Counted from the stretch's first letter, positions 1 through 13,173 are shown. The stretch: 64,000 nt of DNA from Symbiotaphrina buchneri (GCA_001599915.1 BCIG01000001.1:496001-560000), one strand, 5' to 3'. Made by a program: numbers and translations. Notes: generated from the sequence alone by a model not told the origin.

Positions 1-2570
1 GGGTAGCTCATTCGACGCTTCAACTCAGCATAGCCCAATACCAAAGACATCGACAACGGAAGCCAGAGTTGCTACCTCGAAGCCTGCCGCAATCTGGATC
101 ATCTGAGCGCCACCCATTTCTACACGTGCCACGGAGAATAATACGGTGATTGCAATGTTCGTTCTTTGGAGCAACTGGATCAGCTGCCTATGTCGATCTC
201 GAACAGCACATACCGAACACTCCTGCGATCGTCCACTGTAATGAAGAGGTGGAGCAGCCCGGCGGAGCTCTACTTCCTCCTCCACTGGACGTGAAATCTC
301 AGCGTTCTCTTATGTGTGTTGGTTTGGAACGACATGGTACCAATTTCGTAATATTTCATCGATCATCTTCTACACTGGGCGCAGCAACACGAATATATCG
401 AACGGGACGAAATCAAGATCAAGCCCGGACAGTCCACCTCACCGGTTGCCATCGTTCTTTTTGATCATATCCTCCTTTTCTCCCGCAGACCGACAGTGGA
501 AGGTGGCGTGCTGGAGCTTTACCCTTCTTGCTCGTTCAGTTGATGATCATGCCCCACACAACCGATACGTTGAACGAACCACAAAGCCCCTGAACCCCTG
601 AGATGGTCGCTAAGCGAGCCGTTTCTGAGCGCTGCATCCGCCACGTGCTGGTGTAACACTATCACCCAACGAGCACAAGGACGGCTTCCTTCTTTAAATT
701 GACGACGTCATAAGGGATTGACCGCGGCAGCTCGGATGAAGGCTCATTCTTCTCCTGTTCAACAAAGCGTGGCCCATAAGTGACTGGAGAAGAGAGGTGG
801 AAGAACAGAGGAGTGGAAAGCGTGGTCGCTGAAGGTTGAGCAGAATAAATCTGCCCATGTCTCGATTTGCTGCAGATGATCAAGGCAGAAATAATCCCGT
901 TTTCCTCTACAGCCTTGATCCTTGTATCTCTCTGTCTTGGGAGGTTCAAAAATAAACATGCAAAGCACTTCTCGGGGTTGGAGATCGCCAAACCAACCGC
1001 ACACAATTTGCCGCCGCCGAGCATTTGCCGCCGCCGAGCGACACCTTATTGCAACGACGCCGCTTCATGGATTTATATCACTTTTCGACATCCCAGCAGT
1101 AATCCCAGATCTCAGATACGACACGGTGGAGTCTTGATCTACTGTGCGATGAAGATGGTCGTCGCCAAATGCTGCGAGTGGGCGTTAGGCTTGCCTGAAT
1201 TCTCATCTCCCAGCCCAGCAAGGGATAGAAAACTGGTCGGGCTTATCCTTCCAAGGACCTGGCCGAGATTCTGGTGTGACACCGAATGCGCATGATTTGG
1301 ATGCTCATCGATGGATATGTGGATAAAATGGGTGGCGAGGTGTGTGGTGCAGGAAGCCGGGCAGACGGTCCTCTAGCACCGAATCGGAAATAATTACGTA
1401 GTCCCTGGGAAACTGGCGGGAAGGGACATGTTCCAACAACCCAATCTGGCCCAGAAATACCTGCAGCAGCTGCAATACAAGAGCGGACTATGGAAGCTTA
1501 TGATGCCTCTCTGCTGGGACTGCGATGGGCGTATGCGACGTACTGCGTTCACGGTCTTGGAGATGATGATGATGGAGAAGCACGTTACCAGAGCACACGC
1601 TGGAGACGGAAGTCAAAAGTCGCGATGGAGGAAATATGGAGCGCAATTGCAGTCTAGACGAGCTGATTAAGGACCGCTGATAAGGTATTCTGTACACAAT
1701 GGAAACTCAGATGACCGCCAAAGATACACAGCCATGAGTTCGCAGCCACTAGGCTTTCCCATCCCAGCTCGCCCATGAATCACAATTGCCGTAGCAAAGG
1801 TCGGCAACGCTGCAAGCTTATCCCATCATCCTCTATCCATCAGTCCCTTCCAAGTCATGACTGATCTAACAGCAGAAACACGAAAAGCGGAACAAGCCAC
1901 CATTGCCGCGTCGGCGGGTGCTCGTCGTGGTCGTCGTCCCACGGCTGCGGCCTCCACCATAGCGTCCGCGTCTGTAGAAAGGCATTGTTGCTGTTGTAGT
2001 GTGGTTCGTAGCACTGAATGTGCGATCGTGAGATGTTGCAGGTGCAGATATCTGTCTAAAGCGACTGTTCGGCAAGATCGTCAGCGGATTGGTCGTAGGA
2101 GCAAGGATCAGAGTTGACGAACCTTGCTTGGAGGATTTATGCGTTCGTGACTTTGACTTGCGACAACGGGTATCTTCTTTCTTCGATTTTTGTATCGCAC
2201 AAGTGATGGAGAATAAGATAAAAGGTAGGAATGTGTCGCGTGGTTCTGCTGCTGCTTTATTTGAGATTCCCAGGGTTCTCAGGGTCCTGCTTGCAGGTGG
2301 TTGGAGGGATCGTCGGTCCAATGATGCAAGCCAAGCCTCGTTGCATCATGGGGCCGCGTTGCGAAGCCACGTACTAGCCACACTCGGTTCGGCCCAACAT
2401 TCCAGAAGCCTGTTTTGGGTCGTCGCTACCATCTTCGATCTTTAATTGGAACACCGCAGGTTCGATAAGAGTGATAACGGAGGCGGGAGAAAGACATTTT
2501 CCGGGCAGCGCATACGTCGTTGGTGGGTGAGGAGTTCGCAGGATGCCAGGAGCGGGTAGGCACGAATACC
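1..2570. other. No supported gene; mixed-composition flank
   Basis: Only short overlapping open frames on both strands are seen here, with no recognisable domain and no consistent intron pattern. The one stretch that hints at a protein is on the minus strand near 1866-1980, where a short frame reads Arg/Gly/Thr-rich (see the separate entry). Base composition is normal, in contrast to the AT-rich block that begins shortly after. Confidence 0.5.
1866..1979 (-). CDS. Possible small Arg/Gly/Thr-rich protein fragment
   Basis: A frame starting at an ATG at about 1979 reads MPFYRRGRYGGG, then a run of Thr and Arg, then GGLFRF before a stop. Many Pezizomycotina genomes encode very small conserved proteins that start in this style (MPF, basic residues, a Thr run, GLF), so this may be the first exon of one or a remnant. 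The following bases include a GTGTTT that could serve as a donor, but I could not find a convincing second exon. The assignment rests on style alone and is weak. Confidence 0.2.
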   Translation of the reverse strand, partial: FYRRGRYGGGRSRGTTTTTSTRRRGNGGLFRFSCFCC

Positions 2571-2579
2571 CATTGTTAA

Positions 2580-2614
2580 GGCGGACTATATCTACCAAAG
2601 GGAAGAAATCGCTT
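2580..2614 (+). repeat. Left terminal inverted repeat
   Basis: This 35-bp sequence begins GGCGGACTATA and is matched in inverted orientation at 7023-7057 with two differences. It marks one end of the AT-rich element. Confidence 0.85.
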
Positions 2615-5600
2615 GCAAGGCAATCCCATGTAAATTTGACCTCCTGTAGACAACCTTCTGAATCTTTCCCATCTATTTCCCCTATAAGCTATTCCTTCTA
2701 CCGTCTATAAGAGGCCGTTTAAAGGTATTCCTAGACCTGTATAAAGATTGGATCATTTCTTTATATTGTCAAGATATAACTCTTGCAATCATTTCCTAAC
2801 GACTTAATAATCAACATAGTATTATCATCTCTTCTTATATAATCAAAGCTAGGCTTAAAGATTAGAAAATCACCAAGTATACAAAATCAAATTTAAAGAA
2901 TCTGCTCTTAGCTTTATATATCTATACGCTTTAGACTAGTTGTTTAAGTAATAACATAATACTTTATGCTTTATATACTAAAGGATTTTCCATTGGTAAA
3001 AAGGCTTTAGTTAAGGAACAGAAAAAGCTTAGATTATATTAAAAAATAAGTATATAAGATAGGAAAGAAATAGATAAGTTATTAAAAGAATATATTTAAA
3101 AGGAATTGGATAAAGAAATAATTAAAGGTTATAAATATAGTTATCTTTATATCTATTTTCAATGATAAAGTTATTTAGTTTTCTAGTTTATATAAACATT
3201 TTTAAAATAAATAAATATAATTAATTATTATTTTAAAGATTAATTATTTTCTATTGTTAAAAAGCTTAATTTTAAAAGGATAAAACAATATTGATAGAAT
3301 TTATAATATTATTATGGTAAATATATTATTTTAGATCTTAATGTTATTTAATCAATTAATAAATATTATAAACTATAAAAATATAAAATTAAAATATATA
3401 AAATAATCAATATATATTTTTAATATATTATTACTTTATATATTAATAGTTTAATATATATAAAAATCAATTATATAAAATAATATTTAAAGATTATTTT
3501 ATAACTTAGTTATTATCTAGGTATTATATAATTTGATAAAAAGGTAAAAACTTTGTTAATAATTAATATTTATTATAAACTTATAAAAGAAAGTTATATA
3601 TTTAAAAATAAAGTTTTTATAATTGTTAATAATAAGCTATTAAAGGTAAATAATATTTAAAAGTATAATATTAATAAAAAGAATTAAAAGATTAAAACTT
3701 AATAATTATAATTTAATTTAAATATGATATAATGTTAACTAGTTAATTATTATTTATATATAAAGGATATATTATTAATTATTATTCTAAAGTTATTTTA
3801 AAGATTTAAAAAGGAAAACTTAATAAAAAAACATAGATTAACTAATTGTTTAATATTGATAATAGTTTATATGTTAATAATTTAATAAAAAGTTTAAAAA
3901 TTCATTTAAAATTAGAATTATTATAAGATTTATAAATAATTTAATTAACTTAATTATATCTATAATTAATCTATAATGTTGTACAACTGGTTAAAAAAAA
4001 GATTAAAAACTATATAATTTTTTATACTAGGAAAACTATAGATAATTTTTAAATAAAGTTATAAAAATAAAATAAGTTATTATTTATTTTCTATTTATTA
4101 TATATAGTTTATCTTGTATAAAAACTAGATAAGAATATATATTTATCATTATAAACAAAATAATAAATTAATGTTAAGTTATAAAAGTTAAAGTTTTTAT
4201 ATTAACCTTTTATAACTTAAATTTTAAAAAACAATAAATATAAACATTATACTATATATTTATATTTGTAAGATATAATTAGGTTATATATTAAAGATAA
4301 AGAACTGTTGATTTTTGTTAATATTAAAAGATTAACAATATAGAATTAATATAAATAAATAATTATAATTAAGGTTTTAAAAGTTAACAATAATGTACAA
4401 GCTAAAACAGGTTAGTTAAACCTATTAAAAGATAATTTAAATGATAGTATATTAGCTAAAGATTTTAATTTAAGGTTAATAATAAAATAAAATAAAAAAA
4501 AAGCAAAGATTAAAAAAGATGATTTAAAAATTGATAATATAAAAGAATAGCTATAGTTTTTTTTATAATTCTTTCTGATATTGTTTATATAATTAATATT
4601 ATTTTATTATAGCTTATATTCTGTTTTAAAAAAACCTTTTTTTATTTAGAATAAAATATATTATATATTGATATCAAATTATAATTTTATCTATATTATA
4701 ATCTAAATATCAAATCAGATAATCTATTGATGTTTATATAGATATATAATGTTTTTTATAGATTAATATCTTTAATCTTTTTAGATATAATTATAGTTTT
4801 TATTAATAATGATTCTTTAATTAAATTAAATGTTTTTAACTTATTTATTAACTATATTACAGATAATTAATGTTATACAGGCTTTAATAAAAACACTTTT
4901 AATTATAAACTATATATAAAAACTTTTAAACTATTAAATCATTTTATAATTATAATCTTAATAATAATATTAATTAATATTATTAATATCAAGATAAATA
5001 TTAATATATATATAATTATACAAGAGTTTAAATGGTAAAAAGATATAAAAACAGGTTAAATTAAATAAAAAATAAAAAGTTTTCTATAAAAAGAAAATCA
5101 ATATATTTAGATTTTTTTAGTTTTTTATTTTATTTTATAACTTTTATTTGTTTTTTATATAATATCATTTGTATAAATAATACTGATTTAAATTTTTAGG
5201 TTTTTTCTATATTTTTTTTAATTAATTATACAATTATATATCTTAATAATTTTATTTAAAAAAACCTTTAAACAAAGATATAATGTATATATATTAATAT
5301 ATTATAGATTATTAACCTTGTATATAAGCTTGTATATAATTAAATTAAAAAAATAATTTTATTTATTTTAATAATTATATTTAACAGATATAGAATATAA
5401 TAAAAGTTTTATAATACTTTGTTATTAAAAACAAGATCTTAATTTATTTATTTATTAATTATAAGTTTAAATATAAAGTTTTATTATATAATAACAGGTT
5501 AAATAAGAATAATGTTTTAAAAATAAAAAAGAAAAAGGAAAAAAAGAAATAAAAAATTAAAATTAAGTTTTAATAATATAAATTAACAGTTTATAATATT

Positions 5601-7022
5601 GATATTATACTGTTAATTATTAAAATGATAAATTCTATTACTTTATAAACTTTATTTATTTTTTTTAAAAAAAAAACTTTATTATTTTAACCTTGTTTTA
5701 ACTTTATTAACAATAAAGAAAAAAGAATATATCAAGGTAAACAGATTAATAAATATAAATGTTATATATTATATATGATGATATATTAATTAATTTCTTA
5801 GAATTCTTAAGTTTTTATTAATAATTTTTATAAATATAATTATTTACAAGTTAGATTATTATCTTTAATTGATTTACCCTTGATAGAAAAGCTATAATAT
5901 AAATAACAAAGTATAACATCTAACATGTTTTTTTTCTATTATATAAGGTTTAAAAATATAGAAAATTATAATCAGAATTAAATATAACAGGTAGATAAAA
6001 TTGTATTTTTCTTTTTTATCTATTTAAAATATGTTTTTAGTATATTTATCAATTAACCTAAATAATTTAAATAAAAGTCTTTTAAAATTTAAGCTATTTA
6101 TATAATTTGTTTATCAATAATACTAATAACTAAAAATAAACAATTAACAATATTATTATTATATTTACAGTTGTTATAAGCTTTATTAAATTAATTATAA
6201 AAACTTATATAATATTATTTTATAGTTAACAATCTGTTATATAATTAAATCTATATTTTATTAAATATAATATATATAAAATATATTCTTAAATTATATT
6301 AATAATATTTATATATATTTAAATCTGAATTATATATATTATTAAAATAATAATTAATAAAACTTATAAGATAAACTATATTATATAAATAAAATACTTA
6401 TTATAATTAGATTAAAAATAAATCTATAACTTTTATTTATTAAAAGTTTAAGATAATACAGCTAAGATTTAGTTTTATATTTTTTAATACATTATTTATA
6501 TAAATATTTTATTGTTTATCTATTATATAAAAGTTATATAGCTATCTTTGATTATATTATACAATAAAGTCTACAATCTTTAGCTTTTGGCTAAGGATTG
6601 TAAACTTATTGATAAGTTGTTTAAGATTGTTTAAAAAACATAAATAAGCTAAATCAAAAAATATTGCAGAAAGAGTAACAATAAAAGAGGTAAACATTGT
6701 ATAAGAAGATTATATTATAGATTTATAGCTAGATAGATATAGAAAAGATATCTAAAGAAAAAAACCCTTTTTTCCCAGGGGTTTTATCTATATTTATATT
6801 TAACACTTGTCTATCCAAAACCTTTGTATAATTGAGCATGCATATATAGACATATTTACTATATTGTTTGCTACCTTATTTGCTATATAGAAAATGATTT
6901 ACTGCATATATATTCACTTTAGCATGATAGCAGGAAGTAGTTATATTAACAATGATAGGTGTGTACAAAGGTGCAGGGGTGTAGAGTGAATTCAGGTTGT
7001 GATTTTTGGTGGGGAAGGTCAG

Positions 7023-7057
7023 AAGTGATTTCTTCCCTTTGGTAGTTATAGTCCGCC
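7023..7057 (-). repeat. Right terminal inverted repeat
   Basis: This is the inverted partner of 2580-2614, ending TATAGTCCGCC on the plus strand. It marks the other end of the AT-rich element. Confidence 0.85.
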
Positions 7058-7600
7058 GTCATTGTAGCAGTTCTTGGCACCGCCCAGGAGTCACCTGCAG
7101 GACACCACCAAAATTCGGATGCTAATTTGGCATCTAACCCGCATTGTCACGAACCCTTGCAACCATGGCGCCTTCGCAGTCTGGCCAACCTGTCGAGTCG
7201 AGGACAGGCCCTGGGCTTATGCACGACTGCGCACTGTCTGGGCGGTGCTACCGTGAGTTTCTAGCTCGAACAATGGGCCCCTCCATCATGGATTATCGAT
7301 AAGGTGGGGATGGCCACACCAACTCGACGGAATCCCAACATAGGCCCTGTCAAGCCCTGCGGACCGACAAGAAATCAGCGGGCTGAGCCGAACAGGTAGA
7401 GCTAAGAGTTAACTAGCCCAACATACCTGGACAATGGTTGGTTGACAGTTGTGCTGTGCCGCTTTTTCGCATGGATGGCATGGATGTCCGTTGGGGGCCG
7501 TTTCAGACCCTGTCTCCTCGCCAATCAAGCTTCTGCCTCACACTGTACAAAATAGCCAGGACACCCTCCCACTCTGTCACCGGCCCAGCAATGGGGCTCA
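7058..7600. other. No gene seen between transposon end and CorA-like relic
   Basis: Base composition returns to normal straight after the right inverted repeat. Only short unsupported frames are present. Confidence 0.5.
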
Positions 7601-7649
7601 GCCTGGCCTGTCACTCGGACCATAAAGCTGTCCCTCCCGATGGATTTCG

Positions 7650-9170
7650 TTGCGAGAATACGTCTCTCCATCACAGCTTGATGGTATCCAGGGAGTACAC
7701 ATTCCCTACCCTTCTCCCGAGATGCCTTTGCGATTTCGGCGAGACCGAGACATCGAATCGCAGGGGAGCTCTTTGATTGAGAATATCGAACTAGCTGCAC
7801 CTAAACAAACGGCTCCACGAAAGCAACCCTTATCCTCCCGGCTGTTTGGACCGTACAGACCCTTAGACACGTTGGAACAAACCTTAGAGCAAGGCGGCAT
7901 CCGCTACCATGAAAAGCGCAATGAATATTTTCGAGGCAATTATCGACGGTTGAAAGGGCGGCCAGGAGGCGATCTTTTGCCACATATTGTTTGGCACCAT
8001 GAGCTTGCTCCAATCATCCCTCTAAGGGTCAACCTTTGTCAGTATACAAAGCGCCTGCACGTGTGCCGACATTCTAATCGTCCTCCAGGGTCTGACTTGC
8101 ATCTGTGGAAATTCGACGACGAAGCTTCGTATTCCTCTTGTATTCAAGATATAGGGACAGCGCTAGAGAGGGACCATGGCGAGAATTTCCAGCTCTGGTA
8201 GCTCTAAAANCCCCCGCCACGCTGTGCCTTACTCGAATTCTTACCTTGTACTGTAGCGCTATCGTCGCCGAACCGGATGACCGTGCACTGTACAAAGCCT
8301 TCACGTTTTCGCAGAAGCTGACGGCATCATTACGGGGCAAACTCGATCTGCTGCGCGATACTCCTCGATGGTCGGTATCCACACTCCTTGTTCAAAAGTG
8401 GGAGCTATCATCGGATGTTTGCACGCTCCTGCAGCGCCAACGGGGTTCGCCAAGGCCTGTCCGGAAACTTGAGGTTCCATCCAGAGGTAGCGGTCCTGTA
8501 CTACGTCTAGAGGCTTGAGTTATCCAGCTAATCCTTAGTCAATAGCTCGACCGCCCCGTACATTGTCCTTTCAGAACCCGGCTGAGTACCACCTGGCGTT
8601 GACCTGGCAAAACCATGCACCCAAATACCGAGGCGACTTTGACATATATATCTGGCAACAACACCAGAATCCTCCCACTTTCGAATATGCCGACGTGTTC
8701 ATCCTTTCGCAGCATAGGATGCTTATAGCTTTCAAATCATCGGATCTTATCGCTCAATTTATCTTCCTCCGGCGTGGCGACGCTGTTCTAGGGCCGCCCG
8801 GGGACGCCTGCAACCCGTGGAATGCAACGAGCGAGCTCCTGCTCTCCATATGCTCACTATTTGAGCAGATGATAGAAGGGACTGCAAACTTTCTTACTGA
8901 GTGTATGGCGGAGATCGAAGGCATGGTATGCTCACAACGTTTCCACTAGAACTCGTACCAATCGCTGACTAGTTTGCACCAAATAGAAGGGTACAGGCCG
9001 GCGCTCTCCGTCCGCCAGCAAAGTTCGCTACATGGTCCACCTCAAAGACAGTACACTACTGGCTGATAAGAGCATCGAACACGCACTATCCCTGCTATCG
9101 AACATATCGACATCAACGCAGGAGCTGGTTACAAGCCAACCGTGTTGGGATGCTGGGACAAGCTTTGCCA
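7650..9170 (+). pseudogene. Relic or fragmented CorA-like membrane protein gene
   Basis: Several plus-strand segments in different frames look like pieces of one gene of the fungal CorA-like (Mg2+ transporter-like) class. A first piece (7650-8201) is rich in charged residues and holds the phrase FRGNYRRL. A second (8563-8949) reads YHLALTWQNHAP and later MIEGTANFLTECMAEIEGM. A third, after a probable intron at about 8935-8988, reads SASKVRYMVHLKDSTLLADKSIEHALSLLSNIS. The last two strongly resemble the soluble helical domain that precedes the two C-terminal membrane helices in that family, but no membrane-helix pair follows. An undetermined base (8210) lies in the gap between the first two pieces. 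A spliced functional gene cannot be excluded, but the missing C-terminus makes a relic more likely. Confidence 0.35.
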
Positions 9171-9499
9171 CACGATACGAAAGACACAGGAGACAACTCG
9201 TCGTCAGTGGGATCCGGAATCTCCTGAGGACGCAGCGAACTTGTCAAGAGGACAGTTGTTGAAGGCAATGCTTGCTGCGCGAATGGGATGCATCCATCCT
9301 GACTGCTTCGGTGCTCGGTATGACGAGTTTGGAGGCGAAGAAGACGCAGCAGATGCAGCATCGACAATGGATGATGAAATTGCACGCATCGAGGCAGTTC
9401 AAGCGAAGGCAAAGAAGCAAGACGGCGAATCCATTGCCCTTAGCGTCAGCAGTTCATACAGAATAAGCTTCGACTTCTGCAGGGGAATGGTGCCGATGA

Positions 9500-9720
9500 G
9501 GCGACGGTGATCGAGCTGATCGAGCATCGAGCGGAGATGGTGATCGAGGGGAGAGGATGATCGAGCGAAGACGATGATCAAGCGGCGACGATGATGGGAC
9601 GAAGACGGTGATCGAGTTGATCGAGCGGCCAAGCGGAGGTTGTGATCGAGCGGCGAGGATGATCGAGTGAGGACGATGATCGAGAGATGATGATCGAGCT
9701 AATCGGGCGATCGGAGCGAA
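9500..9720. repeat. Degenerate GATGATCGAG-type simple repeat
   Basis: The stretch is built from many imperfect copies of GATGATCGAG and TGATCGAGCGG with short spacers. No gene is supported across it. It looks like a locally expanded low-complexity tract. Confidence 0.7.
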
Positions 9721-11960
9721 AGCCTGCCACTTATGATCGAAGATTGCCCTGAACAGGCGGGAGACTGCGTCATTCGAGAAGCCCGTCGATTGGAATCAAC
9801 TCGCACAATGCATTGTCGAGTGAACATGGCTGTTTTGGGGGCAAATCCGCTACCCTAACGAAGCAGTCTGACCACAACTCCGTCGGTTTCTGCTTATTTG
9901 TCCCACCGCAATGCCCTCAAGCCGATAGCAACCGCCGCCGGTATCACGAGCCTCCGAGACGCGCCCGCTTCCGCAATAACCGGGAATGCATGCAGCTGGG
10001 TGAGCGCCGCTGCCGCCGCCAGTAACTCCAGTCCAGCGGAGATTGGCCAAGCAGAAGAGGATGGAACGGAGAATGTGGCAGAGTCCCCGCACAGTTTGTC
10101 TTCGGTCTTAGCCCGCCGCGTGGATTCAGGCCTGGAGGCAGAGCCCAGGGTGCAGAAACACACCACCATTGTATAGCTCACCGCCGCATCCGTGCCGAGC
10201 GTCAACTCACACTTGCTGCTCGCGCAAATGGGTGGAGATTATGCTTTCAAGGTGTACGGAATCCAGCCAGTGAAACAAGGGACGGGAAATCCTGGACATT
10301 CGGCGCGCTTGACTTTTATCAACACGTTGACAAGCTCCTGGAGTCGATGGCGATCCATATCAAACAAGGAGGCAAGGTTGATCAGTGTCGAAGGGCTTGG
10401 TAATTGTCGAACTGTATGACATCAATCAGCCACGCTGATGTTGTACTGTGCGTTTGCCACCCGCTACAGCTTCGCAACAAGGTCCGCTCCAAACCGTTGC
10501 AAACCGAGGTACTGGTGATTGACATTGCCTCTGACGGTTTTCAACGCAGGACAGACACTCCCAAAGCATCAGTGTCTCCACCACCGTGACCACCTGTTCT
10601 TCTTCTACCATAACAGCGGTGGCAGATACAAATGCTCTCGGTGCCCACGAGTAGGTCCATTGCGTCGTCGTTATGCACTTGGCATAGTCTTGCTGAAGGA
10701 AGTTGATCATGTGGTATACCGCTAACGAGATGTGCAGGAGTCTCTAACAATTCACTTGTTTGCCGTCTAACCACTAGCAGAACTGATGGATTTGAAATCC
10801 TTAGGGTCACAGAAACAATTGGCCTTTGTCGTTGTGATGATATCTTGGTGTCTAACGCATCCCATCTGCGTTCCAAGATCGACTGGACTGTGGGCTTCCA
10901 ATTGTGCGTAGAAGTCCACATCATAATGGCGACCGATAAGGACCAGTCAGGCATTGTTGGAGATCTGTCAAAGGTATGCACTCTTAAGTTCCCACTTCAG
11001 GAAGCGAGACCTGGAAGAGCTGGCCTCTTTCTCGATGTACTCCAACGTTTGTCGGCTTTCAGGCAATGGAATGATGCTTCTCGACGGATGATGGACTGGA
11101 CATGGTATCATTATTGCAGTCCTTTAACACCTAAAGTTCGCAGGCATGGCGTTATTCGAATGATTGAAGGACAAGTATAGCGATGAGGGCGATGAAGATA
11201 GTGCCTTGTTCATTGCTTATGTTGCGAGATTTACTCAAGTTCTCACAATGGCGGTTTCCTCTCTGTCTTCATTCGCTTCCGGGACTTTCCAAGGCCTCTG
11301 CCATATAATGAAGTCATTTTCACATGTCAAGTCTCTCAATAGTACTGGGCTCTTTCCTCGTGACCAGATTTCCTAAGACACTGAGTATCCTTCATCCAGA
11401 CGCCCCTGCCTACCTTACCTTGTCAACCGACGAAGAATCCTGCGTAGTCTTGGCTCTCCCTATTATATCTCGTCACCTTCCCACTTTCTCTCTCTTTCTT
11501 TCTCCTAACCATCAATGCTCCGTTTCTCCGCGACGACCTGTTGGAAAAGGTCAAGTACTTATCGGTGCGAGGGGCTATCGGTTCTCGAGAGTCTTATTGC
11601 CTGCCATCCTTCTGGGATTCTGTACTTTCTCCTATGACGCCAGTGGTCGTCGGTGGCTTTGAGTGGAGGTCGCTGGGTGGCTTTTGGTCACTCAAGCTCA
11701 CACTTGTGGGTTGTCCTCATAACACATTATTCATCGTCTGTGAGTCTCGGAGCATCATCCTCGATCAAGATTTGGAACAAGTAAGTTTCTATCCCCCCAC
11801 GCTGTCGTCACTGCCGGTGTCTGACGGATCTATCTAGGTTTCCTGATGGGAAGTATAAAGGTGACTATTATTTGTTGGTTTGGCTTTATTTCCTTTGTTT
11901 CCGACTGTCGATCTCTCCGTCGCCGTTAGCGGCCGCTTTCCGCGGCGGAGGCTCGCTCGT
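9720..11960. other. No supported gene
   Basis: Only short frames on both strands are seen, none with a recognisable domain. An alanine/serine-rich frame on plus at 9898-10176 overlaps an equally plausible frame on minus, so neither is accepted. Confidence 0.45.
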
Positions 11961-11989
11961 GCGCTTATAGGTGTGGATGCTGGCCGTCT

Positions 11990-12960
11990 CCAGCAGGATG
12001 GAGATCCAATACTCGGGTTGCCTGTCTCACCACACAGCCGGATGGAGATCCCAGAAAACTCACGCCGATCATCGTCCCAATGATCAGATGGAGATCTCTA
12101 ACCTCACGCCGATCATCGTCCCAATGATCAGATGGAGATCTNNNNNNNNNNNNNNNNNNNNNNNNNNNNNNNNNNNNNNNNNNNNNNNNNNNNNNNNNNN
12201 NNNNNNNNNNNNNNNNNNNNNNNNNNNNNNNNNNNNNNNNNNNNNNNNNNNNNNNNNNNNNNNNNNNNNNNNNNNNNNNNNNNNNNNNNNNNNNNNNNNN
12301 NNNNNNNNNNNNNNNNNNNNNNNNNNNNNNNNNNNNNNNNNNNNNNNNNNNNNNNNNNNNNNNNNNNNNNNNNNNNNNNNNNNNNNNNNNNNNNNNNNNN
12401 NNNNNNNNNNNNNNNNNNNNNNNNNNNNNNNNNNNNNNNNNNNNNNNNNNNNNNNNNNNNNNNNNNNNNNNNNNNNNNNNNNNNNNNNNNNNNNNNNNNN
12501 NNNNNNNNNNNNNNNNNNNNNNNNNNNNNNNNNNNNNNNNNNNNNNNNNNNNNNNNNNNNNNNNNNNNNNNNNNNNNNNNNNNNNNNNNNNNNNNNNNNN
12601 NNNNNNNNNNNNNNNNNNNNNNNNNNNNNNNNNNNNNNNNNNNNNNNNNNNNNNNNNNNNNNNNNNNNNNNNNNNNNNNNNNNNNNNNNNNNNNNNNNNN
12701 NNNNNNNNNNNNNNNNNNNNNNNNNNNNNNNNNNNNNNNNNNNNNNNNNNNNNNNNNNNNNNNNNNNNNNNNNNNNNNNNNNNNNNNNNNNNNNNNNNNN
12801 NNNNNNNNNNNNNNNNNNNNNNNNNNNNNNNNNAACTCACGCCGATCATCGTCCCAATGATCAGATGGAGATCTCTAAACCTCACGCCGGCCGTCGTACC
12901 CCACGGCTAGATGGAGATCTTGAAACTTGCGCGGGTCATCGTTCACACAATCAGTTTGGC
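11990..12960. repeat. 44-bp satellite array interrupted by assembly gap
   Basis: Units of about 44 bp, containing GATGGAGATC and then CGCCGATCATCG and CCAATGATCA, are repeated on both sides of a run of undetermined bases. The complete and partial copies before the gap (12047-12141) and after it (12834-12925) have nearly the same sequence, so the gap is almost certainly more of the same array. Diverged copies extend to about 11990 on the left and 12960 on the right. Confidence 0.85.
12142..12833. other. Assembly gap of 692 undetermined bases
   Basis: This is a continuous run of N inside the 44-bp satellite. Long open frames that cross it are artefacts of translating N. Confidence 0.99.
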
Positions 12961-13086
12961 ATCTTCAAAGCCGGGATGTCTGTCTCTCCACATAGGTGGA
13001 TGCAGATCCTATTCCGAAGTCCGTTCCGGGGGTTATAAAATACTGAAGTTCCTTTGGGTCTTGGCTGTCCGAGTTCGTTCCGAGAA

Positions 13087-13173
13087 TTATTGGTTCCGTG
13101 GGTTATTGGTTCCGTGGGTTATTGGTTCCGTGGGTTATTGGTTTTCGTGGGTTATTCGCTCCGTGGGTTATCC
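13087..13173. repeat. 16-bp tandem repeat (GGTTCCGTGGGTTATT)
   Basis: About five consecutive copies of GGTTCCGTGGGTTATT are present, the last two with small changes. No gene is associated. Confidence 0.9.

Larger units (their letters stand above)
2580..7057. mobile_element. RIP-degraded DNA transposon with 35-bp terminal inverted repeats
   Basis: A block of about 4.5 kb is bounded by inverted repeats. The left end (2580-2614) begins GGCGGACTATA and the right end (7023-7057) is its reverse complement, with about 33 of 35 positions matching. The interior from about 2700 to 6950 is almost entirely A and T, with TA and TT steps everywhere and no open frame of useful length. This is the usual outcome of repeat-induced C-to-T mutation of a multicopy element in Pezizomycotina. 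The hexamer CATTGT occurs just outside both ends (2571-2576 and 7060-7065), though at slightly different distances, so the target-site duplication is not settled. Terminal inverted repeats without long direct repeats suggest a class II element. The superfamily cannot be told because the transposase is erased. Confidence 0.8.

Noticed and set aside
2700-6950. Genes or recognisable element proteins inside the AT-rich block
   Set aside because: Stops are dense in all frames and no domain can be read; the content is treated as erased.
2580-7057. Retroelement with long terminal direct repeats
   Set aside because: The ends are inverted, not direct, repeats and only 35 bp long, which fits a DNA transposon.
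9894-10205. Ala/Leu-rich minus frame and Ala/Ser-rich plus frame
   Set aside because: They overlap on opposite strands, neither has a domain or splice partners, and composition alone explains both.
11965-13038. Very long open frames on both strands (306 and 355 codons)
   Set aside because: Most of their length is the run of undetermined bases; the rest is 44-bp satellite.
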